Source: a virus
IMG/VR virus record: IMGVR_UViG_3300025102_000355
Coordinates: 1-21,121 of that record
Length of the DNA stretch: 21,121 nt
Strand: one strand, 5' to 3'
Positions 18,501-21,121 of this stretch are shown here, piece after piece (the first letter of the stretch is position 1; each line of letters begins with the position of its first letter). The notes below the pieces were generated by a model. It made no database searches. It was given only the letters and a program-made list of their open reading frames with translations, and was not told the DNA's origin. The position numbers were made by a program, and so were the translations under genes.

Positions 18501-20906
18501 ACAATTAGAGAGTTCCTTTGGAACAACAACTCTTAACTTATACAGTTTTTCATCAAGACTTCTGGAATCCTCTTTTCTTTTGATAAAACTGGTTGTTGTT
18601 CTAGTGCCAAGGGTTCCTGTTCCAAGAGTATTAAAAGCATTATAAATTGCGTTACCGGCAGATGACTTGACAAACCAGTTTCCATTACCTGCATCGAATT
18701 GAATTGGAGAACCAATTTCGCCAGAACTCTTTTCAGAAACTCTACTGCGAACTCTCAAACTTTCTCCACCATACAGTGTGATTGCCTCATCATTCTCAGC
18801 GTTTGTAATAGATGCTGCAACTTTAATAGTAGTGGCACTTGCCTTAATAGCAAAATAAACCTTGTGTGCTTCAATATTTTCTGGAAGATCTCCAGTGTCA
18901 CTGTTAATTACAATTTTCTCACCAGTAATTATTTGATGCGACCCAATAGTAAAAGTGCTATTGGTTACTGAGGTTACTTTATATTCTTTGACAGAGCTGG
19001 TTTCCCCAAGGGCAGAAGTAGTGGCAGTAGTGCTTATTTCATTGTCAACCATCAGAACATCTGCAGTGTAGGTGGTTCCAGAACCTACAAAGGATAGTTT
19101 CTCGTTCAGTTTGGCACCAATACGATAACCTTGAATCTTATGTGGTGGTTTAATATTCTTGTTATTATATCCAAAGAGATATAGATGACTAGTAATACCG
19201 ACAGAAGTTGTAAGACCAACATCAAGAGTTACCCAATCAATATCTTCTTCTTTGGTTACGACTGCTTTAGGGGTGATAACCGATGTGATATATCCTTTAT
19301 TATCCTTATTAAATGCTGCTTTCTTAAATCCAACACCATTTAGAGAAATTTGTCCAAAGTTAGAGTTGGAGTTTGTGATGCTCATGTCAGCACCATTTCT
19401 ACCATCAAAGTGATAGGCAAAACCAATAGCGAAGACTGAAACAATCTGTAAGAAGGAATCGTTTGAACCTTTGATATGAGAACTTTCCCATCCAATTCTA
19501 TACTGCGCCTCACTGTCTAAGTGATAGACTTTAGTGGCATCAGTAGATGAAGAACCACTAGCGAGAGCAGCACCAGTTACCTTAGATACACTAATACCCT
19601 CATAAACTCTTGAAGATTCATTATACTTAACGAACGCTCTGTCATCCTTTTGAAGACCGACAGCGGTGAACTGGGCAACAACCATGGAACGGAATCCAGT
19701 TGCCTTTGCACCATCAGCATGCATACCGTTCATGCCAAAGACTGAACGTAGTGAGATATTAAAGATGTATGGAGAGGCACCCTGGACAGTATCAGTCTCA
19801 ATAGTAACAGTAGAACCTGAAGCACTAGGAGATGCTGTCAGATTGTTTCTAACGAATGGAAGCAAGAATGTAAATGTTCTAGCATCAGTGACATTCTGAA
19901 CTGTGGTAGCGATATTATAATCTTCTACACTGACACCTTTAATCTTAATTGGTGTCCCTGATGTCAGTTTGTGATCAGTGCTTGTCGTTACTGTGATAAT
20001 ACTACTTGGCGTAGATCCATCACCAGAAATAATAGTGGAAATATTGACAGGATCATCGGCAAATGCACCGACAATTTCAAATTCTGGACGCTTAGCAGCA
20101 AAACCAAGTGGATCTGCTGGCCACTTCTGGTCAATATTTCTTCCAGTTTCTGTATTATAAGCATTAGAAAGCTTACTATAATACATCGCTAAGTCAGAGA
20201 TAGTATAACCTGTTGGAATGGTTACACCATCAGCGTATTCAAATACAGTAAGTTTGTGGTGAGAGAATGTAGGAGTAGCGGTATTAGCAGATGAAAAGTC
20301 CTGACTGTCAGTATAAACAGTTCCACTTTGATCACCATCAAAGATGGAGAATTGCCAGAAGTAACAAGTACCAGTTACTCTGAACAGAGCAGTTCCAGAT
20401 AAGTTATCATCTGTTGGATTTGGTACATATTTTGGTCTCAGTTTAGTTTTTCTTAAGTCAAGACCAACAATAGAGGTTCCACGGGGAACAATAACACCAC
20501 CGTTGATGCTGTTGAACTTGTAGAGAATATTATCTTCTTGAGTTAAATCAAATATTGAGTCTGTAGTTAATGTAAGAGTAGTTTGAGCACTTGTTGTTGC
20601 ACCAGAGGGAGAAACAGCAGTTGCGGTTCCACTCACATCTTTAATTGCAAAACCAGGTCTGTTATCAATAAGATGTTCTCCTGGATACAGAAGAATGGTT
20701 GTTTTCTCAATAATATCATTATCACTTCCCCTCAAATAGGAGAATCTTGCTGCCTCTAGCAGTGCTCTTTGGACAGTTTTAAAAGGTTTAGTTAATGAGT
20801 TTCCCTGATTTTCAATCGCGTCAGTAGCATCAAGGTCACTAGGGTTTACATAAAGAATACGACCTTCTGTATTCTTAATGAAGTTTTCCAGCTTATTAAG
20901 AGGCAT
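15510..20906 (-). CDS. Giant tail fibre with C-terminal S74 chaperone domain, 1798 aa
   Basis: The N-terminus (MPLNKLENFIKNTEGRILYV; SLTKPFKTVQRALLEAARFS) resembles the opening of pectin-lyase-like beta-helix fibre proteins. The long middle has repeated Thr/Ser/Gly beta motifs. The C-terminus SDQRLKDNVEPIEDAIAKVL, then FEWNDKS, GVIAQEV and VRYEKLVPLLIEAIKQL is an S74 intramolecular chaperone; S1708-D1709 is the expected self-cleavage site. Such domains trimerise the fibre and are then released. It should be a virion tail-fibre or baseplate-associated protein. A GDGSTLTGI motif near residue 1600 is shared with the 617-aa protein. A late octamer GATAAATA (20939-20946) lies 33 nt upstream. Confidence 0.85.
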   Translation of the reverse strand: MPLNKLENFIKNTEGRILYVNPSDLDATDAIENQGNSLTKPFKTVQRALLEAARFSYLRGSDNDIIEKTTILLYPGEHLIDNRPGFAIKDVSGTATAVSPSGATTSAQTTLTLTTDSIFDLTQEDNILYKFNSINGGVIVPRGTSIVGLDLRKTKLRPKYVPNPTDDNLSGTALFRVTGTCYFWQFSIFDGDQSGTVYTDSQDFSSANTATPTFSHHKLTVFEYADGVTIPTGYTISDLAMYYSKLSNAYNTETGRNIDQKWPADPLGFAAKRPEFEIVGAFADDPVNISTIISGDGSTPSSIITVTTSTDHKLTSGTPIKIKGVSVEDYNIATTVQNVTDARTFTFLLPFVRNNLTASPSASGSTVTIETDTVQGASPYIFNISLRSVFGMNGMHADGAKATGFRSMVVAQFTAVGLQKDDRAFVKYNESSRVYEGISVSKVTGAALASGSSSTDATKVYHLDSEAQYRIGWESSHIKGSNDSFLQIVSVFAIGFAYHFDGRNGADMSITNSNSNFGQISLNGVGFKKAAFNKDNKGYITSVITPKAVVTKEEDIDWVTLDVGLTTSVGITSHLYLFGYNNKNIKPPHKIQGYRIGAKLNEKLSFVGSGTTYTADVLMVDNEISTTATTSALGETSSVKEYKVTSVTNSTFTIGSHQIITGEKIVINSDTGDLPENIEAHKVYFAIKASATTIKVAASITNAENDEAITLYGGESLRVRSRVSEKSSGEIGSPIQFDAGNGNWFVKSSAGNAIYNAFNTLGTGTLGTRTTTSFIKRKEDSRSLDEKLYKLRVVVPKELSNCKEPEEGFVIQESSTTSLRSNADFTATGITTSDPDFNRNPRFISTCSTSSSTVTVISEIPHNIKVGEKITIKNVTSTGNTAGTENKGYNGVFTVLSIPDDKTFTHSTTDVDDITHNGGSFTNNTSTRTIALPRFERTDWKGNFYIYRNEVITPYVENVSDGIYHLYVLNANNDIPAEYTTHYYSQKVDDLYPQQDKDNVNDNPESAASFAMRSPVGDVTTSDLKKSITRESIDNLLPTLGIGLTISGVTTSFTSNTVGVATITFHENHNFNGIVTYSALTGGSGYVNGTYHNVKLFNNGTTTWDGATARVVVAGGKVSNVDITSGGSGYTNNEELDFDTSRVGGGTGAGVTISTSGISTVNGNTIQLTGIGTHTSGHFRITGVPGKNQVAIAISNTDARPIQGQYLINIAPEITVSTATTTITSGITTFTTTEPHGFVVGNRLTVKNNSDADLGHYDVTGVTTTTVTANVGVGVTIHGPKFLLKHGLSANDLTSDKNGENLGSRGLSFFGNETAILKSSITNETTIKVKTTNVGVATAARFELGSYIQVDNEIMRVTSNVLSGSANNEMTVIRGAMGTVKENHSGGALIKKIDLKAIEFHRPTYLRASGHTFEYLGYGPGNYSTALPQVQVRSLNEEEETLAQAQEKNCGIVVYTGMNNDGDFYIGNKKINSATGKEKTFDIPIPTVTGEDASVNSVVFDEVIVKERLIVEGGNSGTVLSQFDGPVTFNGETKFNENIDVDASVKVTGVFNITDTTESSSVGTGALTVDGGVGIDKNLHVGGNITATGAGTSVTATNFYGDGSTLTGITTTILYDSDGDVRVEGTTTGATVTGILDVNGRADIDNVRIDGSTVTTTSGNLTLDSNSGTLVVNDNLDVNGTGTHTFAGALSVSGAGTFTGDLIAFSTSDQRLKDNVEPIEDAIAKVLSLSGNTFEWNDKSDKEGLDIGVIAQEVAGLDLPGLYTTRDDGYMAVRYEKLVPLLIEAIKQLNAKVDDHHK
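15511..15518 (-). promoter_or_regulatory. T4-like late promoter octamer (CATAAATA)
   Basis: 20 nt before the ATG of the 617-aa fibre gene. It overlaps the TAA stop (15510-15512) of the giant fibre gene. Confidence 0.75.
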
Positions 20907-20938
20907 CGGATTATGACGACCATTAGATTTCTATGTTC

Positions 20939-20946
20939 TATTTATC
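20939..20946 (-). promoter_or_regulatory. T4-like late promoter octamer (GATAAATA)
   Basis: 33 nt before the giant fibre ATG. The TAA stop of the right-edge gene (20942-20944) lies inside it. Confidence 0.65.
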
Positions 20947-21121
20947 CCCTCAAATCTTCCTCGTCAAAATATGGTATCAGATCATCTGGAAGTTCATCCT
21001 TGTTCTCAATATCAATCATATCAAAGCAGGGATGACATTTTTCAAGAATTAAATATTGTGATCCGACATAAACATCGTTAATATCATAATCTTTTTCTTT
21101 GTCTGCTTGTTCCACTATGTC
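20942..21121 (-). CDS. 3' end of an unknown acidic protein (59 residues visible)
   Basis: The gene runs off the right edge. The visible end reads DIVEQADKEKDYDINDVYVG, then SQYLILEKCHPCFDMIDI and a very acidic terminus (DELPDDLIPYFDEEDLRG). A CHPC motif is present. No family recognised; its position before the fibre operon suggests a late or structural gene. Confidence 0.7.
   Translation of the reverse strand, partial: DIVEQADKEKDYDINDVYVGSQYLILEKCHPCFDMIDIENKDELPDDLIPYFDEEDLRG

Noticed and set aside
1-21121. tRNA genes, CRISPR arrays or insertion sequences
   Set aside because: No cloverleaf-type sequence, no regularly spaced repeat-spacer array and no transposase motif were seen on reading both strands.

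Overview
The window looks like part of a T4-type cyanophage genome (a myovirus of marine Synechococcus or Prochlorococcus). Evidence read from the sequence: every supported gene is on the minus strand; genes are packed with ATGA or TGATG stop/start overlaps; many encode proteins under 100 residues; several late genes carry a T4-like late promoter octamer (NATAAATA); there is a phage CP12 gene; and there are very large tail-fibre-like proteins. No gene was identified by database search. Family names come from motifs, and statements that a small protein is conserved among cyanophages come from memory.

Layout, given from high to low coordinates because transcription runs right to left. (1) 21121-12606: late virion region. 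It holds the 3' end of an unknown gene, a 1798-residue fibre with a C-terminal S74-type intramolecular chaperone, a 617-residue fibre-like protein and a 341-residue protein with a polyglycine-rich C-terminal half. (2) 12583-10117: a translationally coupled, AT-rich five-gene cluster with two 2-oxoglutarate/Fe(II) oxygenase-like proteins, an aspartyl/asparaginyl-hydroxylase-like protein and two unknowns. It lies behind a late promoter directly after the fibres. (3) 9995-8826: an SF2 DEAH helicase with its own extended -10 promoter. (4) 8823-4748: about sixteen very small genes, including a glutaredoxin-like protein, small membrane proteins and cp12. (5) 4740-4571: a terminator, a nested promoter and a structured leader. 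(6) 4571-2866: conserved small proteins and a SprT-like metallopeptidase. (7) 2847-1620: an endonuclease VII-type HNH protein plus a DNA methyltransferase, bounded by near-identical 27-bp direct repeats. (8) 1590-1: more small genes, ending in a truncated gene.

How it may work together: cp12 and glutaredoxin fit redirection of host carbon and redox metabolism during infection. The helicase, methyltransferase and HNH endonuclease act on DNA. The fibres and the hydroxylase cluster are expected to be late; modification of virion proteins by the hydroxylases is a testable inference.

The least ordinary signals are regulatory and modular: repeated hairpin/promoter units at gene-block borders, direct repeats flanking the HNH-methyltransferase pair, late promoters that contain the upstream gene's stop codon, and a promoter -35 hexamer lying in the loop of a terminator. 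No tRNA, CRISPR array or insertion sequence was seen. No stretch over 300 bases lacks a gene; the longest gaps are 4572-4747 and 9996-10116, and their contents are listed.
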